Assembly (NCBI GenBank): GCA_030617585.1
Contig: JAUWVD010000056.1
Span: 1-6,938 of the forward strand
Reading direction: 5' to 3'
Length of the DNA: 6,938 nucleotides
Source of the DNA: Candidatus Methanophagales archaeon
GTDB taxonomy: Archaea; Halobacteriota; Syntropharchaeia; Alkanophagales; Methanospirareceae
Shown here: in pieces, positions 1 to 6,044 of the stretch
Layout of the letters: each line of letters starts with the position of its first letter
Position numbering within the stretch: the first letter of the stretch is position 1
Notes under the pieces: generated by a model
Told to the model about the DNA's origin: nothing
Seen by the model: the letters and a program-made list of their open reading frames with translations, nothing else
Database searches by the model: none
Position numbers and translations under genes: made by a program

Positions 1-84
1 GTTATATGGCAATCTGCTCCCATGTCCTATCAAAACGACAGTGGTCTCTACTCCATTTCCATCTTTATCTTCCGCTTCAGCCAT
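1..84 (-). CDS. cbiX: Class II sirohydrochlorin chelatase (CbiX/CfbA type), N-terminal 28 residues only
   Basis: The gene starts at the ATG at 84-82 and runs off the left edge. A GAGGT ribosome binding site lies about nine bases upstream. After a polar leader of some 15 residues (MAEAEDKDGNGVETT) the protein reads VVLIGHGSRLPYN. GHGSR is the first strand and metal-binding histidine motif (His21) of small class II chelatases. In archaea these insert cobalt into sirohydrochlorin for cobamide synthesis, or nickel for coenzyme F430 (CfbA); relatives insert iron to make siroheme. The metal cannot be told from this fragment. The window also encodes a siroheme-type reductase, so a tetrapyrrole link is plausible. 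The second histidine and the family length cannot be checked. The gene appears to have its own promoter about 75 bases upstream. Confidence 0.75.
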   Translation of the reverse strand, partial: MAEAEDKDGNGVETTVVLIGHGSRLPYN

Positions 85-152
85 TTTCTTTACCTCTTTT
101 GTTCTCCTATTTATTAAACTTTCTGCCATTAAATCAATTCAGTAGACATTAA

Positions 153-167
153 ATTAAATATCTTTCG
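153..167 (-). promoter_or_regulatory. Putative archaeal BRE/TATA promoter of the chelatase gene
   Basis: On the minus strand the sequence reads CGAAAGATATTTAAT: an A-rich BRE-like stretch directly followed by a TATA-box-like ATATTTAA. A start about 25 bases downstream, near 130, would leave a leader of roughly 45 bases before the ATG at 84. This fits archaeal promoter geometry, but it is a pattern match only. Confidence 0.5.
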
Positions 168-196
168 ATTTTTTTCGTGTCCGTCTCGTCACTACT

Positions 197-225
197 CAAA
201 AAAGTTATCGGAAGAAAAAAAAGAG
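197..225 (-). terminator. Possible oligo-T terminator after the DsrE-like gene
   Basis: Downstream of the DsrE-like stop codon (255) the minus strand carries two thymine runs, eight T at 222-215 and six T at 203-198. Archaeal transcription commonly ends at such T tracts without needing a hairpin. The interval 85-254 holds no convincing gene; I see only this T-rich stretch and the chelatase promoter. Confidence 0.4.
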
Positions 226-254
226 AAGGGTGGATGGTAGCAGACAGACGGTAA

Positions 255-707
255 TTATAAAAATATGATTTTATCCGCAGTAAGTGCCGCTTCCACCGCA
301 TCCGGAATTTTCACGGGCATTATAAAATCTTCGATATTTGTTGTGTCTTCTACTGAGGTAGCGAATTCACTAACAACGTGGAATGTCGCACACGAGCCGA
401 TTTTCACGCCCAGAGAGTCCTTTACAAACATCGCCAGCTGTTCCAGGTCGTCTGGCAGGTCCTTGGGATTTAAATCCTCAAACTGTCCAGCAATGAGTTC
501 CTTCACCTCTGCCGAGCACACCAATTTCGCCAGATTTCCTTTCTTCGCTACTTCTACTCCCTGTGGTCCGTAATACACCATAACGTCAGGGATATTATGG
601 ATTTTCTTCGCCGTAAATGCAACAACATAGCTCGCATACTGGCTGAAAGGTCTGTCCATGCCCGAATTCACAAATATAAGCAGTTTTTCTATCTTCTTTA
701 TTTCCAT
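255..707 (-). CDS. DsrE-family-like protein (150 aa)
   Basis: A small soluble alpha/beta protein with the look of the DsrE/DsrF sulfurtransferase-like fold: an N-terminal strand (KLLIFVNSG, residues 8-16), an alternating core with DVMVYYGPQGVEVAK (41-55), and a later GVKIGSC segment placing Cys106 where DsrE-like proteins often carry their reactive cysteine. Cys64 is the only other cysteine. DsrE-type proteins carry or relay sulfur as persulfide, and some are only structural relatives. The assignment rests on fold-like pattern rather than a diagnostic motif. The start is supported by a strong GGAGGTGA site upstream and by a good TATA element at 751-768, suggesting a separate transcript. There is no signal peptide, so it should be cytoplasmic. 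A second DsrE-like protein lies at the other end of the window. Confidence 0.6.
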   Translation of the reverse strand: MEIKKIEKLLIFVNSGMDRPFSQYASYVVAFTAKKIHNIPDVMVYYGPQGVEVAKKGNLAKLVCSAEVKELIAGQFEDLNPKDLPDDLEQLAMFVKDSLGVKIGSCATFHVVSEFATSVEDTTNIEDFIMPVKIPDAVEAALTADKIIFL

Positions 708-736
708 TTTTTCTCTTTTTCACCTCCCTGTATTTC

Positions 737-1080
737 CTAAACGCAAGGATGTATAAATAATTTTCCCTCGCTATCATCAATCCTTGAAATAATTTCGGAG
801 TGCAACAAATAGAACCACCGATATGATATGTGCCCAGAGCGGTTGCCCGTAAATCGTCTGTGGACAGACAAGTCAGATCCACAGCCGCTTCTATCTTGGG
901 ACCCATACTCCCTTAGCAGAAACTGACCCTTACTAAGGTATGGTCTGGCTTCATCCAGGGTCAGCCTTTCCAGTTCTACTTGCTGTGGCGTATTATAGTT
1001 CAGTGCCACCCGTTCCACGGTTGTCCGGAACCTGATCACATTATTGCATTTCCGCCAAGTGCAGCAACTATTAGACTCAT
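737..1080 (-). pseudogene. Carbamate kinase remnant (internal deletion plus frameshifts)
   Basis: Carbamate kinase makes or uses carbamoyl phosphate with ATP and is normally about 310 residues. Here the ATG at 1080 starts MSLIVAALGGNAIM, matching the family N-terminus (ALGGNA is the signature), then hits TGA at 1038-1036. In a shifted frame TTVERVALNYNTPQQ continues into LERLTLDEARPYLSKGQF, which matches the family's C-terminal third. A further shift gives GSMGPKIEAAVDL, the conserved segment that follows GQF in intact enzymes. About 200 central residues, including most of the catalytic core, are missing, and beyond GPKIEAA the sequence is too decayed to follow. The 3' boundary is approximate. 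The ATG overlaps the stop of the preceding remnant as ATGA, a relic of operon coupling. Open frames through this stretch are accidental. Confidence 0.75.
751..768 (-). promoter_or_regulatory. Putative BRE/TATA promoter of the DsrE-like gene
   Basis: The minus strand reads GGGAAAATTATTTATAC, an A-rich BRE-like stretch followed by the TATA-like TTATTTATA. A start about 25 bases downstream, near 728, would give a short leader that still contains the GGAGGTGA ribosome binding site before the ATG at 707. The element lies within the decayed 3' end of the carbamate kinase remnant. Confidence 0.55.
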
Positions 1081-1379
1081 GCACTCACCTGTTCTAAGAA
1101 CACCTCTATCACCTCTTCCAAATTTGCATCTCCAATCTCCTTAATACAGTACCGCACCCTTGTTGCAGGTTTATTAAGAGTAATAACACGCATCAGGTCA
1201 CTAGGCGTGTCAATAACCACTGCATCGCAACCGGATGAGTTGATTGTCTGCTCCAGGTCATGGATCTGTTCATCACAGTAACCCATAGCAGGAAGCAGCG
1301 AACCTATATCTGGTATCTGAGTGGCTGTGAATGCCATTACACTGTATGCAGGATTATCCCTGAAATAGACATTGAAGTT
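1077..1379 (-). pseudogene. COG2403-type predicted GTPase remnant (centre deleted)
   Basis: This family, related to cyclic 2,3-diphosphoglycerate synthetase, is normally about 440-460 residues with an N-terminal dinucleotide-binding-like region and a P-loop NTPase core. The remnant starts inside the family N-terminus with NFNVYFRDNPAYSV and AFTATQIP, then passes directly, around 1300-1315, into the family C-terminus: SLLPAMGYCDEQIHDLEQTI, CDAVVIDTPSDLMRV, NKPATRVRYCIKEIG and LEEVIEVFL. The whole middle, including the P-loop, is missing with the frame preserved. The initiator region is also gone; the recognisable frame begins at the stop codon of the DUF166 gene. An internal ATG at 1337 could in principle start an 86-residue product, but I see no ribosome binding site. 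It is followed by the carbamate kinase remnant, and the two were probably cotranscribed. Confidence 0.75.
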
Positions 1380-2136
1380 ATATTAACGCCGCTTCTACTG
1401 CTTCCCTAATCAAGTAACCCGCTTTATGCAAGACGGTATCCCCAAGTTCTTTATCCCTTTCCATGCTCGCAGTGCAGGGATAGGAATGATGAGATTCGCT
1501 GATTCGATCGTAAAGTTCTCGTTTGTTCTCAACTTCTACGCCTTCTAACTGCTTTGCCACGAACCATGTACTCCCGCAAGGAGCACTTCTCAACACCTCT
1601 ACATGAGTAATACGCCCTCTTCTATCCACTTCTACCCTCACTTCGGGTCTGCCAATCCCGAACTCGGCTATAAACCTTCGAATTACGGGCTTGTCGTCCG
1701 GTGGCTTTAAATGCAAATCACAAAACGGCTTGGGAAAGACAATCTCAATCCCTTCTCTGTCGCATATCTCTTCAATCTGCGGTCTTGCAATTATGGCAGC
1801 ACTCTCTTGTGGTACAATCACAGCCTTTATTCCAGAATCCTTTAAAATAGGCAGGAGTTCCAGCAGAAGGTCATTGTGAATCTCTGATACAATCGCTATG
1901 TCCGCATTTGGAATATCCTTCGGCAAATACTCACCCGCAGAATCCTCAATGAATGCCGGAAGCAGAGCAGTGTCTATAAGCTTAAAAAAGCCCTCTATAC
2001 TGTCTGCAAATCCGTATTTAGCGTCCTTACAATGAGTGCATGCATCTGCACATGATATGCAGAATGTTGAATAGTTTATAAGGTTTCCAATGACTCGCTC
2101 ACCGAACTCGCCGCTGTATATTACTATTAAGTCCAT
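1378..2136 (-). CDS. DUF166 family protein with CxxCx3CxxC motif (252 aa)
   Basis: The protein matches the archaeal DUF166 family, sometimes misnamed thymidylate synthase in annotations; its role is unknown. The N-terminal MDLIVIYSGEFGERVI is characteristic. It is followed by Cys26, Cys29, Cys33 and Cys36 in a CxxCx3CxxC arrangement that could bind an FeS cluster or zinc. Other family-like landmarks are KPFCDL (Cys139), APCGSTWFVAK (Cys187), YPCTASM (Cys221) and a C-terminal GDTVLHKAGYLI. I start at the ATG at 2136, where family similarity begins. The longer frame would need a GTG at 2250 and would overlap nifB by 64 bases with unrelated residues. No clear ribosome binding site precedes 2136; the gap to nifB is 50 bases. 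Position after nifB suggests a metallocofactor or redox role, which is inference. Confidence 0.8.
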   Translation of the reverse strand: MDLIVIYSGEFGERVIGNLINYSTFCISCADACTHCKDAKYGFADSIEGFFKLIDTALLPAFIEDSAGEYLPKDIPNADIAIVSEIHNDLLLELLPILKDSGIKAVIVPQESAAIIARPQIEEICDREGIEIVFPKPFCDLHLKPPDDKPVIRRFIAEFGIGRPEVRVEVDRRGRITHVEVLRSAPCGSTWFVAKQLEGVEVENKRELYDRISESHHSYPCTASMERDKELGDTVLHKAGYLIREAVEAALI

Positions 2137-2186
2137 TTTTTCAGCGGTCTTAGTCGATGACTCTGGTGGAGGGTGCGCTTTTTCGT

Positions 2187-3095
2187 TTATTTTGAGAACA
2201 TACACCCTTGGATATCTTTTCCCAGTCTCCCAATAGCATCTGCGCGGCACTGCCGGCAGTGTGTCATCTCTTTCACATATTCACCACATTTCTCTTGCAT
2301 CTCCTTCTTCTCTTGCTGTGTTGGCGGTGTGATATGTGCGAACTTATATTGCGGGATGAGAGGCATGACATTCTGCAGATAAACACCCATTCCCCCTACC
2401 TTCTTCGCTATGTCAACGATGTGCTTATCATTCACCGTGGGAATAAGAACAGTGTTCACTTTTACCACTATCTTTCTTTTTACCGCTTCTTCTATTCCTT
2501 TTAACTGATTCCTAAGCAATATCTCAGCCGCTTCTCGCCCTTTGTATCTTTTACCCTGGTAATTGACAAAAGAATAGATGTTCTTGCCGATGTCGGGGTC
2601 TATGGCGTTCAGCGTAACGGTCACGTTGCCGATTCCCAGCTCTTCGAGTTCGTCAATTCGGTCTGGCAGGAGCAATCCGTTCGTACTCATGCACCTTATG
2701 AGGTGTGGGAACTCCTCCTTTACAAGCCTGAATGTTTCAAACGTCTCTTCGTTGAACAGCGGCTCGCCTGGTCCTGCAACGGCAACAACTTTGATGTAAT
2801 GCACCTGTTCAAGCACTTCCTTTACTCGTTCTAACGCTTCCCCTGGTGTGAGCACCTTGCTCGTCACGCCTGGTCGAGACTCATTCACACAATCATATTT
2901 GCGCAGGCAGTAATTACACTGGATGTTACACTTCGGCGCTACCGCGAGATGTATTCTACCAAATAAATGGGCAGCGTTCTTACTGAAACAAGGGTGTTCC
3001 TGGACTCTCCTCAGTTGCGTGGGGTCCCATGGTATTTCCTTGCCCTCTACTTCTGTTACGAGTAGCGGTGTCTCCTCCTTTTCTGTGGTGTTCAT
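2187..3095 (-). CDS. nifB: NifB-type radical SAM FeS cluster protein (302 aa)
   Basis: NifB fuses two [4Fe-4S] clusters, inserts a carbide derived from SAM and adds a ninth sulfur, giving the [8Fe-9S-C] precursor of nitrogenase cofactors. All hallmark motifs are present: HPCFS (His34, Cys36), FGRIHLAVAPKC, the radical SAM triad Cys56-x3-Cys60-x2-Cys63, KYDCVNESRPGVTS (Cys69), AGPGEPL, MSTNG and the C-terminal THCRQCRADAIGRLG (Cys280, Cys283) that helps bind the substrate clusters. Length and lack of a NafY-like domain match the compact archaeal form. The residue after the third triad cysteine is Leu where many NifBs have Asn. The start overlaps the stop of the siroheme reductase gene by 4 bases, indicating coupling. 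No nifH, nifD, nifK, nifE or nifN lies in the window. NifB also occurs in methanogens lacking nitrogenase, so its use here is open. Confidence 0.93.
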   Translation of the reverse strand: MNTTEKEETPLLVTEVEGKEIPWDPTQLRRVQEHPCFSKNAAHLFGRIHLAVAPKCNIQCNYCLRKYDCVNESRPGVTSKVLTPGEALERVKEVLEQVHYIKVVAVAGPGEPLFNEETFETFRLVKEEFPHLIRCMSTNGLLLPDRIDELEELGIGNVTVTLNAIDPDIGKNIYSFVNYQGKRYKGREAAEILLRNQLKGIEEAVKRKIVVKVNTVLIPTVNDKHIVDIAKKVGGMGVYLQNVMPLIPQYKFAHITPPTQQEKKEMQEKCGEYVKEMTHCRQCRADAIGRLGKDIQGCMFSK

Positions 3096-3763
3096 AATAT
3101 CTCCCTTTTGAACTCTTCAAATCCTATCTCTTTGATATATCTACCCAATCGCTTTTTAGTGCCACAATTCTTGTAGTGGTTGATGACTCTATCAGCGGTA
3201 TCAATAGCCTCGTCATAGTTCAAATTCTCAGCCAGAACTTCTGCAATTGCAGGAGCGGCACCTGCAGAACCACCAACTACCACTTTCCAGCCCTTTGGCA
3301 TTCCGATAAAGCCCAGGTCTTTTATCCATGACTCCGCACAGCTATTGCTACAACCGGAGACGCCGATTTTGAACTTTGAGGGTAGTGTCATTCCGTGGTA
3401 CTTCCTGTCAAATTCCATACCTAACGTCACCGAATCTTGTTTGCCTCGCTTACAAAACGTTGTTCCCGGACAGATTTTTACACTTCTGACACACAACCCA
3501 ATAGCATAACCCGGAGGTATGTTGAGGTCATGCCAGGCAGCGTCTATATTGCTTTCCGCTACACCCACAATGGCTATTCTTTGCGCCGAGGTCAATTTTA
3601 ACGCCTTTGCATTGTACTTCTCAGCGACATCCGCTATTCTTCTAAGGGTAGAAGGCTCACAAATTCCTCCTGGGATATGCGGCGCAATCGCATATGTTTC
3701 ATAATCCCGTTGGACAATTGCGCCTTTCTCTAACAGGTCTTTCTTCTTTTCTTTTTCTTCCAT
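3092..3763 (-). CDS. Small siroheme/[4Fe-4S] sulfite reductase-like protein (223 aa)
   Basis: This is a minimal nitrite/sulfite reductase-type protein of about 220 residues, like the low-molecular-weight assimilatory-type reductases and group I Dsr-like proteins of methanogens. It has one N-terminal ferredoxin-like half and one siroheme domain. The cluster motif is CPGTTFC (Cys98-x5-Cys104) and CSNSC (Cys138-x3-Cys142), the standard four cysteines for the siroheme-coupled [4Fe-4S] cluster. Lys/Arg-rich segments such as LKLTSAQRIAI and CKRGKQD fit the anionic substrate site. It lacks the extra ferredoxin domain of larger dissimilatory-type relatives. Likely chemistry is six-electron reduction of sulfite to sulfide, but group I proteins are poorly characterised. 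It sits 3 bases after NifU and overlaps nifB, so all three are probably made together. The ribosome binding site is weak (AAGGAT). Confidence 0.88.
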   Translation of the reverse strand: MEEKEKKKDLLEKGAIVQRDYETYAIAPHIPGGICEPSTLRRIADVAEKYNAKALKLTSAQRIAIVGVAESNIDAAWHDLNIPPGYAIGLCVRSVKICPGTTFCKRGKQDSVTLGMEFDRKYHGMTLPSKFKIGVSGCSNSCAESWIKDLGFIGMPKGWKVVVGGSAGAAPAIAEVLAENLNYDEAIDTADRVINHYKNCGTKKRLGRYIKEIGFEEFKREIL

Positions 3764-3766
3764 TTT

Positions 3767-4168
3767 TTATATTTTATCCTTTTCTTTATAATCCTTAATA
3801 GCTTTTTGCAACGTCCTTTTAGATAAACAAGTGCAATGTACCTTCTGCTTTGGAATCCCACCCAGAGATTCTATTATTTCCTCTTCGTCTATCCTTTCTG
3901 CCTCTTCTAATGTCATCCCGATGATCATTTCTGTAAGGGCAGAGCCAGACGAAAAAGCACCTGCACAGCCTATTGCCTGGAACTTCGCTTCTTTTATCAC
4001 GCCATCTTCTACATTCAAAAAAATCTCCATTGTATCGCCACAGGGTCCCGTATATACAGCATGAGCATCTGGCTCGCTTAGCTCACCGACATTCACTTTG
4101 TTCAGATAGTACTCAATGGCTTTATCCGAATATCCGGACTCTTTCAACAAATGTTGCAGTTCGCTCAT
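3767..4168 (-). CDS. nifU: NifU/IscU-type FeS cluster scaffold (133 aa)
   Basis: This is the U-type scaffold on which FeS clusters are built before transfer to client proteins. The three scaffold cysteine positions are visible: GPCGDTMEIF (Cys43 with Asp45), FQAIGCAGAFSSGSALTEMI (Cys68) and KVHCTCLSKRTLQKAI (Cys112). Cys114 is an additional cysteine beside the third position. The family usually reads GCGSA or GCAAA at the second position; here it is GCAGA. The length suits a single-domain scaffold without the central ferredoxin and C-terminal Nfu domains of long NifU. No cysteine desulfurase is visible in the window, consistent with archaea that take sulfur from sulfide. The next gene starts 3 bases on. 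A weak GTGAT ribosome binding site and a possible TATA element precede it, so this may be the first gene of the nifB group. Confidence 0.9.
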   Translation of the reverse strand: MSELQHLLKESGYSDKAIEYYLNKVNVGELSEPDAHAVYTGPCGDTMEIFLNVEDGVIKEAKFQAIGCAGAFSSGSALTEMIIGMTLEEAERIDEEEIIESLGGIPKQKVHCTCLSKRTLQKAIKDYKEKDKI

Positions 4169-4202
4169 TTTTAATCACAGTGTTTTTTATTATCGCCGTG
4201 TC

Positions 4203-4213
4203 TTTTTATGCTT
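4203..4213 (-). promoter_or_regulatory. Weak candidate TATA element before the NifU gene
   Basis: In the 66-base gap between fprA and the NifU gene the minus strand reads AGCAAAGCATAAAAAG, a possible BRE plus TATA box. A start about 25 bases on would fall near 4180 and give a leader of roughly ten bases. The gap is AT-rich overall, so chance is a real possibility and readthrough from fprA is equally plausible. Confidence 0.3.
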
Positions 4214-4222
4214 TGCTATTTT

Positions 4223-4242
4223 TTCTATTCTATTCTATTCTA
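4223..4242. repeat. Four tandem TTCTA units at the fprA stop codon
   Basis: The plus strand holds four exact consecutive copies of TTCTA (TAGAA on the coding strand). The fprA stop codon TAG is inside the array. Because each unit itself supplies a TAG in the reading frame entering the array, gain or loss of a unit would leave the protein end unchanged. It is probably a neutral microsatellite. Confidence 0.85.
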
Positions 4243-5428
4243 TAATTATACCCAGCTCCTTATGCTTATTCTCAATTTCATCTGCTAACCGATCCAATGC
4301 TTTGAACACCTCTTCGCTTGGCACTCCTTTAGCAACAACAGGATCTAGCAGTTCTACCTTTAAGTTGGGTATCATATCCGAAATTTGTTCCACCATCCTG
4401 CTGCCCCAACCGTAAGAGCCGATGATAGATGCGAATCTCAGTTTTGGTCTCAATGCGTTTGCGAGATAAGCAGCATAAGCGACTTTCGGATGCGGGCCGA
4501 CCAGAACGGTTGGAGACCCGATCACAACAGTAGCTGCATCTACAAAAGCCATCGCTAATTTACCTATATCCTGTTCTGACAGATTAAACTGCTTTACTGT
4601 TATGCCCCGTTCAATCAAAGCCTCTGCGAAGTATTCTACCATTTTCTTCGTGCTGCCGTGCATTGAGATATAAGGTATGATTACCTCATTCTTCACATCG
4701 TCAGAAGCCCAATCCCTGTAAGCATTGAGTATGAAGTCCGGCTTATTATGGACCGGCCCATGACTCGGTGCTATTATATTTAGCTCCAGATCCTTTATCC
4801 TGTGCAGATTCGTCCTAATAGCTATCCTAAAAGGCATCATAATCTCTGCATAGTATCGCTTGGCTGCCTCATAGACTGTTGCCTCATCGGTTACAAACAG
4901 GTCGCTGGTTGCAAGATGCGAACCGAGGAAATCGCAAGTAAAAAGCATCCGGTCTTCTCGTAGATACGTCAGCATCGTCTCGGGCCAGTGAACCCAAGAT
5001 GCATGAATGAACTCCAGTGTTTTGTCGCCCAGAGATATAACCTCTCTATCCTCCACGGTTATGATTTTATCCGGGTGTATCAAAAGCAAATCCATAAGCA
5101 TATCTTTGCATTTTGGTGTGCAAACAACCCTAGCGTGGGGATATAACGCGAGTATTGGGGCTAACGATCCTGAATGGTCCTGCTCAGCGTGATTGGCTAT
5201 GACATAATCTATATCTTTAATTCCAAGGTCTTCAAGATTTCTTACTAGCACATCCGTCATGGTCAGGTCCACGGTATCAATCAGCGCCGTTTTTTCGCTT
5301 CCACGCACCAAATATGCGTTATAGCTCGTTCCATCAGGCAGCGGTATAAGTTCATCAAATAATCTCCGGTCCCAGTCAATTGCCCCCACCGCGTAAATGT
5401 TCGGTTTCAGTTCTCGGCTAAGACTCAT
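4235..5428 (-). CDS. fprA: A-type flavodiiron protein FprA (397 aa)
   Basis: FprA reduces O2 to water, or NO to N2O, in the cytoplasm; methanogen versions take electrons from F420H2, others from rubredoxin. Residues 1-250 form the metallo-beta-lactamase-like domain with a complete diiron site: His80, Glu82, Asp84 (HAEQDH), His147 (HWPE), Asp166 (TCDFLGSH) and His223 (PSHGP). Residues 250-397 form the flavodoxin domain, with a phosphate loop SMHGSTKK, an IGSPT loop (303-307) and IGSYGWGS (336-343) around FMN. Length is normal for a two-domain protein without fused rubredoxin. The ATG follows the rubredoxin stop directly (TAAATG) and its GGAGGTG ribosome binding site lies inside the rubredoxin gene, so the two are tightly coupled. 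This suggests rubredoxin as donor or intermediate, though F420H2 use cannot be excluded. Confidence 0.93.
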   Translation of the reverse strand: MSLSRELKPNIYAVGAIDWDRRLFDELIPLPDGTSYNAYLVRGSEKTALIDTVDLTMTDVLVRNLEDLGIKDIDYVIANHAEQDHSGSLAPILALYPHARVVCTPKCKDMLMDLLLIHPDKIITVEDREVISLGDKTLEFIHASWVHWPETMLTYLREDRMLFTCDFLGSHLATSDLFVTDEATVYEAAKRYYAEIMMPFRIAIRTNLHRIKDLELNIIAPSHGPVHNKPDFILNAYRDWASDDVKNEVIIPYISMHGSTKKMVEYFAEALIERGITVKQFNLSEQDIGKLAMAFVDAATVVIGSPTVLVGPHPKVAYAAYLANALRPKLRFASIIGSYGWGSRMVEQISDMIPNLKVELLDPVVAKGVPSEEVFKALDRLADEIENKHKELGIIIE

Positions 5429-5566
5429 TTACGCCACCTCCTCAAACGCTTCTTTGCCTACACCACAAGTAGGACATACCCAATCGTCAGCTAAATCTTC
5501 AAATGCCGTTCCTGCTTCTTCATCGTCGTAAATATAGCCACACACGGTACATATCCATTTCGCCAT
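5429..5566 (-). CDS. Rubredoxin 1, short 45-residue form
   Basis: A one-iron electron carrier with the two rubredoxin knuckles CTVCGYIYD (Cys6, Cys9) and [12 protein letters not shown] (Cys31, Cys34). Typical rubredoxins are 52-54 residues with about 29 residues between the knuckles; here there are 21. It therefore lacks the central hairpin loop, as in the known 45-residue Desulfovibrio desulfuricans rubredoxin. A GAGGT ribosome binding site lies about nine bases before the ATG, and the gene is 18 bases after flavodoxin 1. Its stop abuts the fprA start, so it probably donates electrons to FprA. It shares 35 of 45 residues with rubredoxin 2; differences cluster at the C-terminal end, which is acidic here (EEVA) and more basic in the other copy. 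Confidence 0.95.
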   Translation of the reverse strand: MAKWICTVCGYIYDDEEAGTAFEDLADDWVCPTCGVGKEAFEEVA

Positions 5567-5584
5567 TTTTCATTTACCTCTTTT

Positions 5585-6016
5585 TTATTTTATCCTCTCT
5601 GCAATCTTCTTACCGAACTCGCGGCATTCTTCCAGCCCTTTTTCGGTTGGTCCGCGTTTTATTCTCAGTCCCGGCTCTATCACGTTCATCTCGGCGAGAT
5701 TCTTCATCGTTTCTGTCAATATCTCAATGGATTCGCCACTCCAGCCATAGGACCCAAATGCCGCGCCAACCTTGCCTTTCAAGTCCGCTTTATCCATCAC
5801 GAAAAGAAACGTCTTCATCGCTGCTATCAAGTTACGAACATACGTTGGAGAGCCGAGAACTACGGCATCCACGTCTTTGAGGTCATCTTCATTTGCACGT
5901 GCAGCCTTTTTCCGTTCGACTTCAACTCCTGCTTCTTTCAGGCCCGTTTCGATTGCTTTTGCCATCATTTCTGTATTGCCCGAACGTGTCTCATATATTA
6001 TTATTGCTTTTGCCAT
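5585..6016 (-). CDS. Flavodoxin 1 (143 aa)
   Basis: A short-chain flavodoxin that carries electrons on FMN. The phosphate-binding loop YETRSGNTE (residues 8-16) is canonical, the first flavin loop is GSPTYVRNL (55-63) and the second is FGSYGWSGE (87-95). The SYGW pattern resembles the flavodoxin domain of FprA-type proteins more than classic bacterial flavodoxins, so the carrier may have evolved alongside or from that domain. It lies immediately before rubredoxin 1 and fprA, supporting a flavodoxin to rubredoxin to FprA route, although direct donation elsewhere is possible. An AGGAG site precedes the ATG at a rather long spacing of about 14 bases. It is identical to flavodoxin 2 at about 93 of 143 positions, including every residue from 76 to 98. 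Confidence 0.9.
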   Translation of the reverse strand: MAKAIIIYETRSGNTEMMAKAIETGLKEAGVEVERKKAARANEDDLKDVDAVVLGSPTYVRNLIAAMKTFLFVMDKADLKGKVGAAFGSYGWSGESIEILTETMKNLAEMNVIEPGLRIKRGPTEKGLEECREFGKKIAERIK

Positions 6017-6044
6017 TTTTTGATAACTTCTCCTAACTTCTTAC

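Noticed and set aside
181..251. Inverted CCGTCT / AGACGG pair
   Set aside because: Only six bases per arm separated by about 60 bases; likely chance.
265..573. Plus-strand open frames, here and opposite nifB, NifU, fprA and the flavodoxins
   Set aside because: All lie antisense to well-supported minus-strand genes, their translations are serine-rich and low in complexity, and none has a recognisable domain.
595..1084. Two overlapping minus-strand open frames of 103 and 115 codons
   Set aside because: Each contains pieces of the carbamate kinase C-terminus in a different frame; together they are a frameshifted remnant, and neither product makes sense alone.
2137..2250. N-terminal extension of the DUF166 protein to a GTG at 2250
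   Set aside because: The extra 38 residues overlap nifB by 64 bases and do not resemble the family, whose similarity begins at the ATG at 2136.
3092..3763. Dissimilatory sulfite reductase subunit (DsrA or DsrB)
   Set aside because: At 223 residues it is about half the size, has no added ferredoxin domain and no partner subunit gene; the minimal assimilatory-type or group I form fits better.
2187..4168. Calling this a nitrogen fixation operon
   Set aside because: Only nifB and a generic U-type scaffold are present; no nifH, nifD, nifK, nifE or nifN is visible, and NifB occurs in archaea without nitrogenase.
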